A stretch of 64,000 bases of DNA from Owenia fusiformis (lineage: Eukaryota > Annelida > Polychaeta > Sabellida > Oweniidae). The stretch is from positions 2,907,169 to 2,971,168 of the forward strand of contig CAIIXF020000010.1 in NCBI GenBank assembly GCA_903813345.2. The letters are read 5' to 3'. Below are positions 10,205-22,180 of this stretch, in pieces. The notes under the pieces are model-generated. The model was not told the DNA's origin. It did no database searches and saw only the letters and a list, made by a program, of their open reading frames with translations. The translations under genes were made by a program, and so were the position numbers. How positions within the stretch are numbered: position 1 is the stretch's first letter; each line of letters starts with the position of its first letter.

Positions 10205-11034
10205 TAGTTCAACAAGTTAAACCCAATACCACGGCTTTCATTTATTAATCTGAATGTTCTTGTTGCCGTGATATTGGGTTTAACTTCCGTGGTATGCTTT
10301 CATTTGTTGCAAATTCTCACTATCAGTTATTAATTAAACGCGCATGAAATTACTTATTAATTGACAACAATATAAAAACACATAACATCAAGCGATTCAA
10401 CACAATATTATTGTATTAAATGGTCATTTATACAAGTAAAATGAGGTTAAACTTACCAATCTCTAAAATGACATTCCGCATGTCCGTCATTGTGTCTGTT
10501 CGTCCCGGGTTAAAATTTAAACTATTGAAACGAAATTGTTGTCAAATAGATTGATAATTATCACGCGATTACTCGGGATATAAAGATCAATTTTGAGGAT
10601 AACAGGTATCTTTGATTGATTTATGTAGCGCTTGTATACACGCAAATTAGTTATTAATTGCAAACCTACTGTTCGTTGATGCAGTGTCGCAATGACGGTC
10701 AATTCCTGAAACGATTTGCAATTTCGATGTTACCGGAGCTGACCGACATTTTCGTAAAATTCCAAACCTGTCTCCAATATTTTCGTAATTATGCATCAAT
10801 AGGGTCTAAGGGGGATACGGGATGGTGTGTATGTATTCATAAGGTATGTATGCATGCTTGAATCACATTCTTTATGTAATATCACCATGTTTTCAGTGTT
10901 AATTAGTTCCGCTGGTCGAAACCTGCGGAACGCGCAACAAGGGCAAAATGATCATGGAGGTTAGACCTAGCCGGGGCCATAAGACATGTCAGATAAGAAA
11001 CGAGGCCCAGGCTAGGTCTAATGTTGTTGGACTA
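10205..11034. mobile_element. 830-bp DNA transposon with 9-bp target duplication
   Basis: Inserted into the left arm of the giant element. Termini TAGTTCAACAAGTTAAACC and its counterpart TAGTCCAACAACATTAGACC (reverse complement of the right end) form a ~20-bp TIR. CGGTTATAC at 10196-10204 is repeated at 11035-11043, and both copies carry the same A where most satellite units have G, so this is a real target duplication. The interior has an inverted pair around AAACCCAATACCACGG but no transposase. A 9-bp duplication is typical of Mutator-like elements; hAT gives 8. Confidence 0.85.
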
Positions 11035-14000
11035 CGGTTATACCAGACATTGTTATATAGTTATACATTGTCCCGGTTGTACCAGACATTGTTACACTGT
11101 TATACATTGTTCCGGTTGTACCAGACATTGTTACACTGTTATACATTGTCCCGGTTGTACCAGACATTGTTATATTGTTATATATTGTCCTAGTTCTACC
11201 AGACATTGTTACACTGTTATACATTGTCCCGGTTGTACCAGACATTGTTACACTGTTATACATTGTCACGGTTGTACCAGACATTGTTACACTGTTATAT
11301 ATTGTCCCGGTTGTAGCAGACATTGTTATATTGTTATATATTGTCCTGCTTCTACTAGACATTGTTACACTGTTATACATTGTCCCGGTTGTACCAGACA
11401 TTGTTACACTGTTATACATTGTCCCGGTTCTACCAGACATTGTTACACTGTTATACATTGTCCCGGTTGTACCAGACATTGTTACACTGTTATACATTGT
11501 GCCGGTTGTACCAGACATTGTTACACTGTTATACATTGTCACGGTTGTACCAGACATTGTTACACTGTTATACATTGTCCCGGTTGTACCAGACATTGTT
11601 ACACTGTTATACATTGTCACGGTTCTACCAGACATTGTTACACTGTTATACATTGTCCCGGTTGTACCAGACATTGTTACACTGCTATACATTGTCCCAG
11701 TTGTACCAGACATTGTTACACTGTTATACATTGTCCCGGTTGTACCAGACATTGTTACACTGTTATACATTGTCCCGGTTCTACACGACATTGTTACACT
11801 GTTATACATTGTCCCGGTTGTACCAGACATTGTTACACTGTTATACATTGTCCCGGTTGTACCAGACATTGTTACACTGTTATACATTGTCACGGTTGTA
11901 CCAGACATTGTTACACTGTTATACATTGTCACGGTTGTACCAGACATTGTTACACTGTTATACATTGTCACGGTTCTACCAGACATTGTTACACTGTTAT
12001 ACATTGTCCCGGTTGTACCAGACATTGTTACACTGTTATACATTGTCCCGGTTGTACCAGACATTGTTACACTGTTATACATTGTCCCGGTTGTACCAGA
12101 CATTGTTACACTGTTATACATTGTCCCGGTTCTACCAGACATTGTTACACTGTTATACATTGTCCCGGTTGTACCAGACATTGTTACACTGTTATACATT
12201 GTCACGGTTGTACCAGACATTGTTACACTGTTATACATTGTCACGGTTGTACCAGACATTGTTACACTGTTATACATTGTCACAGTTGTACCAGACATTG
12301 TTACACTGTTATACATTGTCCCGGTTCTACCAGACATTGTTACACTGTTATACATTGTCCCGGTTGTACCAGACATTGTTACACTGTTATACATTGTCAC
12401 GGTTGTACCAGACATTGTTACACTGTTATACATTGTCCCGGTTGTACCAGACATTGTTACACTGTTATACATTGTCACGGTTGTACCAGACATTGTTACA
12501 CTGTTATACATTGTCCCGGTTGTACCAGACATTGTTACACTGTTATACATTGTCACAGTTGTACCAGACTTTGTAACACTGTTATACATTGTCCCGGTTG
12601 TACCAGACATTGTTACACTGTTATACATTGTCACGGTTGTACCAGACATTGTTACACTGTTATACATTGTCCCGGTTGTACCAGACATTGTTACACTGTT
12701 ATACATTGTCCCGGTTGTACCAGACATTGTTACACTGTTATACATTGTCACGGTTGTACCAGACATTGTAACACTGTTATACATTGTCCCGGTTGTACCA
12801 GACATTGTTACACTGTTATACATTGTCCCGGTTGTACCAGACATTGTTACACTGTTATTCATTGTCACGGTTGTACCAGACATTGTTACACTGTTATACA
12901 TTGTCCCGGTTGTACCAGACATTGTTACACTGTTATACATTGTCACGGTTGTACCAGACATTGCAACACTGTTATACATTGTCCCGGTTGTACCAGACAT
13001 TGTTACACTGTTATACATTGTCCCGGTTGTACCAGACATTGTTACACTGTTATACATTGTCACGGTTGTACCAGACATTGTTACACTGTTATACATTGTC
13101 CCGGTTGTACCAGACATTGTTACACTGTTATACATTGTCACGGTTGTACCAGACATTGTTACACTGTTATACATTGTCCCGGTTGTACCAGACATTGTTA
13201 CACTGTTATACATTGTCACGGTTGTACCAGACATTGTAACACTGTTATACATTGTCCCGGTTGTACCAGACATTGTTACACTGTTATACATTGTCACGGT
13301 TGTACCAGACATTGTTACACTGTTATACATTGTCCCGGTTGTACCAGACATTGTTACACTGTTATACATTGTCCCGGTTGTACCAGACATTGTTACACTG
13401 TTATACATTGTCACGGTTGTACCAGACATTGTAACACTGTTATACATTGTCCCGGTTGTACCAGACATTGTTACACTGTTATACATTGTCCCGGTTGTAC
13501 CAGACATTGTTACACTGTTATACATTGTCACGGTTGTACCAGACATTGTTACACTGTAATACATTGTCCCGGTTGTACCAGACATTGTTACACTGTTACA
13601 CATTGTCCCGGTTGTACCAGACATTGTTACACTGTTATACATTGTCACGGTTGTACCAGACATTGTTACACTGTTATACATTGTCCCGGTTGAACCAGAC
13701 ATTGTTACACTGTTATACATTGTCCCGGTTGTACGAGACATTGTTACACTGTTATACATTGTCCTGGTTGTACCAGACATTGTTACACTGTTATATATTG
13801 TCCCGGTTGTACCAGACATTGTTACACTGTTATACATTGTCCCGGTTCTACCAGACATTGTTATATTGTTATATATTGTCCTAGTTCTACCAGACATTGT
13901 TACACTGTTATACATTGTCCCGGTTGTACCAGACATTGTTACACTGTTATACATTGTCACGGTTGTACCAGACATTGTAACACTGTTATACATTGTCCCG

Positions 14001-14420
14001 GTTGTACCAGACATTGTTACACTGTTATACATTGTCACGGTTGTACCAGACATTGTAACACTGTTATACATTGTCCCGGTTGTACCAGACATTGTTACAC
14101 TGTTATACATTGTCCCGGTTGTACCAGACATTGTTACACTGTTATACATTGTCACGGTTGTACCAGACATTGTTACACTGTTATACATTGTCACGGTTGT
14201 ACCAGACATTGTTACACTGTTATACATTGTCCCGGTTCTACCAGACATTGTTACACTGTTATACATTGTCCCGGTTCTACCAGACATTGTTACACTGTTA
14301 TACATTGTCCCGGTTGTACCAGACATTGTTACACTATTATACATTGTCCCGGTTGTACCAGACATTGTTACATTATTATACATTGTCACGGTTGTACCAG
14401 ACATTGTTACATTATTGAAC
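11035..14420 (+). repeat. 39-bp satellite array, left arm (~87 units)
   Basis: Unit CCAGACATTGTTACACTGTT then ATACATTGTCCCGGTTGTA. Two main variants alternate at one base (GTCCCGG or GTCACGG), and a rarer TTGTAACAC variant recurs at 12571, 12766, 13234 and 13429. Because 39 is divisible by three and the unit lacks stops in several frames, the array produces ORFs of up to 1134 codons on both strands; these are artefacts of periodicity. Confidence 0.98.
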
Positions 14421-15545
14421 AAGGTATATATTGTTTAAAAACGTGTTACATTTTTTAAAATTGTCACAGTTGTACCAGACATTTTTACATTATAAGATAT
14501 TGTATCTGTTGTTACCAAACGTGTTACATTTTTTCTAATTTTCACTGTTGCACCAGACATTCTTGCATTATTAAAATATATTGTATCTTTTGTCACAAAA
14601 CGTGTTACAGTTTTCAACATTGTCACGGTTGTACCAGACATTGTTGAACATTGTATATATTTTTACAAAACGTGTACAGTTCTAACATTGGCACGTTTGT
14701 ACCAGACATTGTTACACGTTATATATTAACATAATTAACATTGTCCCGGTTGTACCAGACATGGTTATATTATTATACATTGTCACGGTTGTACCAGACA
14801 TTGTTACATTATTGAACAGGGATATATTGTTTCAAAACGTGTTACATTTTTTAACATGTCACAGTTGTACCAGACATTTTAGCATTATTAGATGTTTATC
14901 TGTTGTTAACAAACATGTTTCACTTTTGTAATTTTAACTGTTGCACCAGACATTGTTTTATTATTAAAAAATAATGTATATTTTTTCCCAAAATGTGTTA
15001 CAGTTTTCAACATTGTCACGGTTGTACCAGACATTGTTGAACATTGTATATATTTTTACAAAACGTGTTACAGTTCTAACATTTGCACGTTTGTACCAGA
15101 CATTGTTACATTATTATACATTGTCACGGTTGTACCAGACATTGTTACATTATCGAGCAGGGTTTACATTGTTTTAAAACATGTTACAATTTGTAACATT
15201 GTCACAGTTGTAACCGACATTTTAGCCAAATTAGATATATTTATCTGTTGTTACCAAACGTGTTACAGTTTTAAAATTTTCACTGTTGCACCAGAGATTG
15301 TTTCATTATTAAAACATATCGTATCTTTTGTCACAAAACGTGTTACAGTTCTAACATTGACACGGTTGTATCAGACCTTGTTACATTATTATACATTGTC
15401 ACTGATGTAGCAGACATTGTTACATTATTGAACAGGGTATATATTGTTTCAAAACGTGTTACATGTTTTAAAATTGTCACACTTTTACCTGACATTTTTG
15501 CATTATAAGATATTTTATCTGTCGTTACCAAACGTGTTACATTAT
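14421..15545 (+). repeat. Diverged ~77-bp satellite, left arm
   Basis: About 14 degenerate units, each with TTGTACCAGACATTGTTACA followed by an AT-rich stretch and AAACGTGTTACA...TTGTCACGG. One unit at 14712-14760 repeats the outer-end sequence CGTTATATATTAACATAATT, linking this zone to the element's terminus. Confidence 0.85.
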
Positions 15546-18255
15546 TTATTAGGCTCCAGATTGAAAATCTGGAGTCTATTGTTTTTGCCTGAGTTCATAT
15601 GTTTTGTTGTACCTACATGTATTCATATCTAATGCAATCTATTTTTTCATATATTCAACATTCTTTGATGATGAGGTGTTCTCCTGTTCAATGATTCAAG
15701 AATTACAAAGGTAATTTATATTTTTACTAAATCCAATTTGTTGGTTTTCATACAAAATCGGTGAGATGTACTTTTATTGCACAAATGATATATTTTGTAA
15801 CTTTCTATGATAAAATATGTCACGTTGCTTCCATCAAGTCCGTGCTGCTTTTTGCTTTTCTGATCTTGAATTAAGCTGCAAAACCTGCAATTAAAGGCCC
15901 ATGTGTAGTATAGCGATTGTTTTAGACCTTTATATTTCAAATAAAGTAAAATGACATTTTCATCAATAGTATAATTATTTTCATCATCGGTTACGATAAT
16001 AAAAATTGAAACGTAAAGATGCTTTTACACGTAGTTCAATGGGTGAGCTAATGTTGCCAAACTCACGTAGGGGAGTGTACATGTCATATCTTTCACCATG
16101 GTTTAGAAATCAATATAAGTGAGAGACCAACTTGGGCAAGGCTACTAATGCCTATTATGTTTTTTTAATGTATAAAAAATCACTCCACAATATACATTAT
16201 AGTCCATGTGTCACCCCTATACATACTATAGTGAACCTATGAATTTTTAAAAACACGATGTTTTATGGTTAATTTATAATAACAAGGGTTTTCTGAAGTG
16301 ATTTAACTTGTTTGGACAAAAAGTTATTTTGGGGGAAAAGTATATCGGCTAATTAGGGAGGGGAGTATTCTCCATTTCGCTGTTCGCTCTTTGAATCAGA
16401 ACGTTCGCATATATGGTGCATATATGTACTCAAAAAGGACAAAATTTGATTGGTCAATATTTTTCAACGATGCATTTCGTGTAGCTATTTGTGAGACCCG
16501 AAAGTTCTAAATCAAATTAATTACGCAATTTTGTTTTTACACCCGCAAGCTAAATAAAAAAATGACACCATCGGAATTCTTCTTCTTTGTCATTGAATTA
16601 ATAGTCAGTATACCAGATTTAATCAATAAAAGATTATACAATTAACAACAAAATTCGGAAACGAGTATGTAAGATTTGCTTTCGAACCACTAAACTTGAC
16701 CTAGATAATAGCGACGTGTCTTCTTTGGTCAAATGCTCAGTTGTTTGTGGGTTTTCAACGTAACTCTATAATGTAATATGAAGATGAGTACTTTTATTCA
16801 GTTGTTGCATCGATGTTACAGTTTGTAGTGCGGTAATATTGGCATGAACGTGTTGAAAGTCGAATGGAATTGCTTTTTCCAATATGGCGACTAGTCACGT
16901 GACTTCTTCTCTTCCGGAATATACTCCCATTTTCAATCATTGTTTTCACCCCGTTAGGAGCCAATAAAATGAAAAAAATATATGTTATATAAAGATTATT
17001 AAAAGACTAATTGTTTCTGATAGTTTGTTTTCTCCGATCGCATGGAGATTCGATCGAAAATATCGCTTGAAAAATGGGTATGAAAATCCCCATGTTAAAC
17101 CAACGGGGAAAAACAAGGTAGAAAAATTTTGTTCCCCCGCGAACTGCATCATGGGAAATATTTTGACCTTATAAGGAAAAACTTTCGCGCCATCTTTATT
17201 AGAGATTCAATACGACCGAATCCGCGATTTTAAGAATTGGCTTAACATGGCGTTGACTATTGACTTAGCGTCGGCATACCACCATGTACCTGGTATGTTA
17301 CCATGGTGATAGATACCAAAATTTCCCCAAACGTTAATATTTGGGCAACCCAGCTAAATCACTTCAATAAACCCTAATGATAGTATTTGCACAGAAAAAC
17401 ATCATGTTTTTAAATATATCATACGTTAAGAAAATGACAAATGGACTATTATGCATATGCTTGAGATAGAATTCTACTTTTGAGTGAAATAAAAAGATGC
17501 TTTATGAGTAAATATGTGTTGCAATAGAGGTCAACGTTCTGGCTGGATGGATTTCACGCAAGCTTGACATGACATCGTGAAACAATTCATCGTGTGCTCC
17601 TTGAAACTGATTATAGCATTGATAAGTGTACCGTTAAAACAACATATTTAAAAGAGAGTTGAAAAGGGACATGACGTTATGTCAAGATGGCATGCTTTCA
17701 TGTTAAGTCAAAAGGCACTTGCTGCATTCTGAATATTCTCAGGAAGAAATCAGTAAACGAAAATGTACACACTTATTTCTAATGTCCAATATCATTTCTT
17801 CCTAAAACATAAATCTTAATTGCGCATTTCCAAAAAGTAAATGCGAAACGAAAAGTATCTAAATCCTTAAACGTAACGAGACACAGATGCGGATACATTT
17901 TAGGTAACCCGTTATTGTTATTTGAAACCTCTCTATTAGAGAATTTTAGACTAGCGTAAAAATATACTTTTGCCTATCCGTATGTTTGTTACGGATGCGT
18001 ATGGGTAATGGGTAAATACAATTTCATGCATCATCACACGGCATCGTTTATCACAGCAAGGAATGTGTTCCACCACTTCATTTCTATGCAGATTAAATGA
18101 GAAATGTTTATTCTTATTTTTAAAAGTTCAATGAATGATATTTGATCTAAAAATTACATAATTCTTTGGATAAAAACAAACGTTTTCGAATTACCTCCCT
18201 TCGGCCATTTATAGGTAATTACATATCGCAAACCCTGTAATTTAACTAAGATATA
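15546..18255. other. Loop of giant element, left part
   Basis: Non-repeated interior. A perfect hairpin CTCCAGATT GAA AATCTGGAG lies at about 15554-15574. A block at 16110-16152 (AGTGAGAGACCAACTTGGGC) is the reverse complement of the end of the MITE at 39981-40790. An imperfect inverted pair (GAAGTGATTTAACTTG at ~16294 and AGCTAAATCACTTC at ~17352) may bound a ~1.1-kb element. No credible gene was found. Confidence 0.5.
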
Positions 18256-19320
18256 CAGGGTGTCAAAAACAACGGCACCCCCCTCTACAGCAAAAAGTCC
18301 TAATGTTATATATTGTGTCATACCTCAGTTGAAAGATAATTTAATTCTGGAGTTACTCATCAAATTTCATTTAATAAAACTTTATATTAAAAAATAACAG
18401 GATCTTAAGAGGTTCTGGGCAAATCATTTGATTCTGGACTTGTCATATTTTTTTTTCAACGAAATCACATCCAAGGGTTGAATTTTTATTAGCTATTTAG
18501 AGAGTGAGTCCTGCCTAGTATTAATTTCAATAAAAAAGTTAAAATAGAACCCTATTTGAGCGTTTTTTAATGAAATATTATCCAGCAAGTATTTATATGA
18601 AACGGTCTTATTTAAATACAAATCATAACATGATATTTTTCATGAAACATTTTTCAATGAAATTCAATTGAAGGGTCAAGATAAAACGAGCTAATTTAGG
18701 TGAAAACCCTTACATGATGATGTGTTTTCATAACTTCTTTCATAAAATTCCATCAAGGGGTGAAGATAAAATGATCGAATTTAAGTGATTTAAGGATCAC
18801 GAGAATATGTTTTCTTTGATATTTTCTATGAAATCCCATCCAATGGTCAAGGTAAAATTTTGATTTGGTCACGTGTTCGAAAGATCCATATAAGGCCCAT
18901 AGAACCATATAGGAACGTCATTTTGAATGTCACGTGATAGATCCATATAAGGCTTTTAGAACCATTTATGGAAAGATGAGGGGAAGCCCCTGACACCTGT
19001 TTCACGATTTTTATGCACTTCATTATTGTACCGAAGTTTGCCGATTCGATTCGTCGTATTTCGGAATCCTGGTGACAATTTTATACTCCATTGGAGTATT
19101 TTTGACCTACTTCTTATGACGGAAATTCCCGAACCTTGTTCGGATTAATCCGGATTTTCTGACCTACCTTATCTACCGAGATTTCACGAGTTAACATTCG
19201 TCTCATTCCGGAATCCTGGTGACAATTTTATACTCCATTGGAGTATTTTTGATCTACTTTTTCTGGATTTTGCCCTACTTATTATATCTTGACAACAAGC
19301 AAATCAAAAAGTTCGACATG

Positions 19321-19390
19321 AACGGGTCTCGATCAACTAACCTAGACTATGGAAGCCAGGCACGCTAACCATTAGGCCAACGAGCTACCG
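19321..19390 (-). pseudogene. tRNA-like sequence, probably SINE-derived
   Basis: The minus strand reads GGTAGCTCGTTGGCCTAATG then GTTAGCGTGCCTGGCTTCC and ends GATCGAGACCCG. It has an A-box-like TGGCCTAATGG and a B-box-like GATCGAGACC at tRNA spacing, but stems pair poorly, so it is not a working tRNA. A second weak tRNA-like stretch with GGTTCGTATCCC lies at about 19505-19560 on the plus strand. Both are inside the decayed mariner. Confidence 0.4.
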
Positions 19391-20217
19391 ATATGAAAGA
19401 ACAAAAGTATTATATATTTATACCGAGCGTCAATTCAAAATGATCCTCACTTTTGTCTCCACTTAAATACGACTCGTCAGTTGTATCCAGAATAGTAGAA
19501 CGCCTATGGCGCTAGTGAATAACCAAGTCCCAGGTGAGTGGTTCGTATCCCTCCGTGATATACTATTTTTGTTTTATTAAATACGACAGAAAGGAGCAAG
19601 GTGTACGTTGAAAACAAGACGTTAGTTTGTTTCAAAACAGTTTGGAAACATTAATCTCTGGAACATTATTTTTTCAACACTGATACAAATTTCCCTGACA
19701 TTTCCCTGACATGTCTACCGTTTCAAAATTCCCGGTCATCTTTGGCCCTTTTGACCTAATTTTAAAATTACCTGACATTTCCAGCACTTGGAAAATCAAG
19801 TCAATTTCCCTGACATTTCCAGGTGTGTACGAACCCTGGAAATATCCCACTGGCTCGCCCTATGAATCGCTAGCACAGATTGGATTGATTAGTGTTTCAA
19901 AATGGTGGACGAAGTGTTTGATTAGATAATTTACATATTAAGCTTCTTAAAGGGGCAACAAGGCCTGTACATAGAAAATTCGAAATTTTTTACATTTTCT
20001 GAATTTTTAGGGCAACATTTGGCTTTAACATCTTTTTTTATACATTTTTTCTTAAAATGTATGGATAAACAATAAAATTTCAGCATTAAGCAGTGCAAAT
20101 TCAGTTCAAAGCTTCTATAAAGGGAGTCCAACTTACAGATTTTGAAAATCCGACTCGTTTAAAGAAGAATATCAGCAGCTTAAATCACGCCTTGTGATCA
20201 TACAAAATGGATGGAGG

Positions 20218-20231
20218 GGGGGGGGGGGGGT
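20218..20231 (+). repeat. Homopolymer G tract
   Basis: A run of about 13 G. A matching C tract occurs at about 22209-22218, close to the end of the AC-rich zone. Confidence 0.9.
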
Positions 20232-20867
20232 AGGCGATTTCTGCAAGAAAACTCAACAAATTTGGAAGATTTATTTTTTTCAAGATAAAATTTACAACTG
20301 AATTGCCAAATGAATAGGCGCAGTGCATGGCAAAATATGTAAGGTCTTCTAGTATTTTTTGAACTGATACGCTTCTAAGATATGAGATCTATTATAAAAG
20401 GCGCATCATCATCATCATCATCAACGTGCAAAAGTCAATTTTTTGCTATAAATCAGGCAACAATGGTCTACACGACCTGTAATAAATAGGTATGAGGGGC
20501 GTTATTAGAGAATTTTCGTTAAAATACGTATACTTATACTTATAAACCCAATAAACAAGGTGTTTCATAATTTCCTAATTTGTCGGGAAATATCTCCTAG
20601 GACGGTAATAAAAAGGGCCAATGGCATACCATCCGTACCCCCTTGATGTAAAGCATGTTTAGTTGTGTCATATGTATTTTCTAGAATCAAATAGGCTGAT
20701 ATAGCACACGGGTTTTACAGATTTATCTACTCTCAAATATATTTTTTGTAGATGATCGTTTTGAATCACCTTGTAGAAATAACGAAGGGAGAATTAGTTC
20801 AGCTAATGAATGAGTCGAGCTATTTGATTGGATACTATGCCTATTCAGCCGATTAATTTTAATAAGC

Positions 20868-21020
20868 CACAGTCTTGATCTCAATGCCCCTAACTTCTAT
20901 ATATGGGGTTATTTAAAGGATAATGTGTATGACAATAACCCTATCGCAATTGCAGAACTCCAACAAGCAATGGCTGCAAAATTTGAGCCATACCCATGGG
21001 GAAGAATGCATCCGTGTTAA
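20868..21020 (+). pseudogene. Transposase C-terminal fragment (Tc1/mariner superfamily)
   Basis: A 50-codon open stretch with no proper start: HSLDLNAPNFYIWGYLKDNV, then YDNNPIAIAELQQAM. This matches the end of Tc1/mariner-type transposases, where the last catalytic Asp region reads (S)PDL.P.DF.LWG.LKD.VY followed by a (I/L)..L...I segment. Here the motif has decayed (Asp-to-Asn at the second position, NAPN instead of a catalytic P.D), so the enzyme would be dead even if complete. The rest of the ORF is gone. Confidence 0.75.
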
Positions 21021-21254
21021 AAACAGTTTTCCTTGAACATTGCAAGTTTGTTTTCAGCGAAATTGACGAGATCTGGAGCATATTTTGAAACAACCATAAC
21101 TCTATCAATATAAGACTATGATTATTAAAACTTTGTCAGAGGATCCCACATTGAATGAAGTCCTTGTGTGCCAAATCTCGGAGCAATTTACCTCCATTTA
21201 AGAAAAATATTGAAGAAATGTAGGGTTGCATTTTTTTGGGTCACCCTGTATAAC

Positions 21255-22180
21255 CTATAACAATTAAACACAACCTAGATCACCAATCATGCAACAGTAC
21301 AATAGAACATAACACAGTGTCAAAATACACAGAACGCAATAGAGCATAACCCAGCACCAAAGCCAGCATAGCGCAACCTGACTTACAACCACCAAAACAC
21401 AACCAACTGTCAGGTTAACACAATATGTCACAACCCAATAATAAGACAACAAAGAAAAACACAACCAATTGTTGAATTAACTCAACACAATTGTGCACAA
21501 TCCAACACTAAACAATAAAAACACAATCAGGCACAACCAATAAAACACAACTAAAGTAACAACCATGAAAACACATCGAACTGTAAAATTATCACCACAC
21601 AATTTGGCACAATCCAATGGTAAACCAACAAAAGCAAACACAGCCCATTGTTCAAGTAACACATCACAATTTTTCAAAACCCAAAACAAAACAATCAAAA
21701 CGAAATCAGGCACAGGCAAAAAAACACATTAAAATTGTAATACCGAGATACACAACTAACTTAACCCAATTGGAGACAACGCCAATCACACAACACAATC
21801 AGACACAACAAGATACCTCACCCGACTAGCCACAACCAGCTAGCAAACCAACATAACATATTCACAAGAGAAAACAACCCATTATAAGATTAACATAACA
21901 CAATAGGACACAACCCACAACTAAATCACCAGATTAACAACCATCAAAAGAGAACCGAGTCTCAAACGTACACAACACAATTCGGCAAAACCTATGCCTA
22001 CTTGACACTAACCCACCATTACACAACCAGGCTTAACCAAATACTCAATTGATTTACTCAACCCATCAAAACACAATCAGGCACAACCAATAAACCACAA
22101 CGAAACTATGATACCGATTTACTCAACTAAGTTATTCCAACTGGAGACTATCGCACAAAACAATCCGGGACAACCCGATA
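21255..22180 (+). repeat. Strand-asymmetric ACAACC-rich degenerate repeat
   Basis: About 0.9 kb in which the plus strand is dominated by A and C (ACACAACCAA, CAGGCACAACC, CACAATCC) with little G. Similar phrases return every ~50-115 bp (ACACAACCAACTGTCAGGTT; ACACAACCAATTGTTGAATT; ACACAGCCCATTGTTCAAG), so it derives from a tandem repeat now degenerate. ORFs here are composition artefacts. Confidence 0.75.

Larger units (their letters stand above)
18256..21248 (+). mobile_element. Decayed Tc1/mariner-type element
   Basis: Ends TA|CAGGGTGTCAAAAACAACGG and, in reverse complement, TA|CAGGGTGACCCAAAAAAATG, with TA on both sides, in Tc1/mariner style. The only surviving coding part is the transposase C-terminal remnant at 20868-21020. 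The interior has accumulated ~115-bp degenerate repeats (18560-18850), a 150-bp direct duplication (about 19058 and 19208) and tRNA-like insertions, so it is long dead. Confidence 0.6.

Noticed and set aside
11018-14422. ORFs of up to 1134 codons on both strands (MSGTTGTMYNSVT repeat and others)
   Set aside because: The 39-bp period is a multiple of three and the unit lacks stops in several frames on both strands, so long ORFs arise automatically. No signal peptide, domain or codon-level constraint was seen.
21477-21829. ORFs in the AC-rich zone
   Set aside because: Result of biased composition in a degenerate repeat with no stops in some frames.
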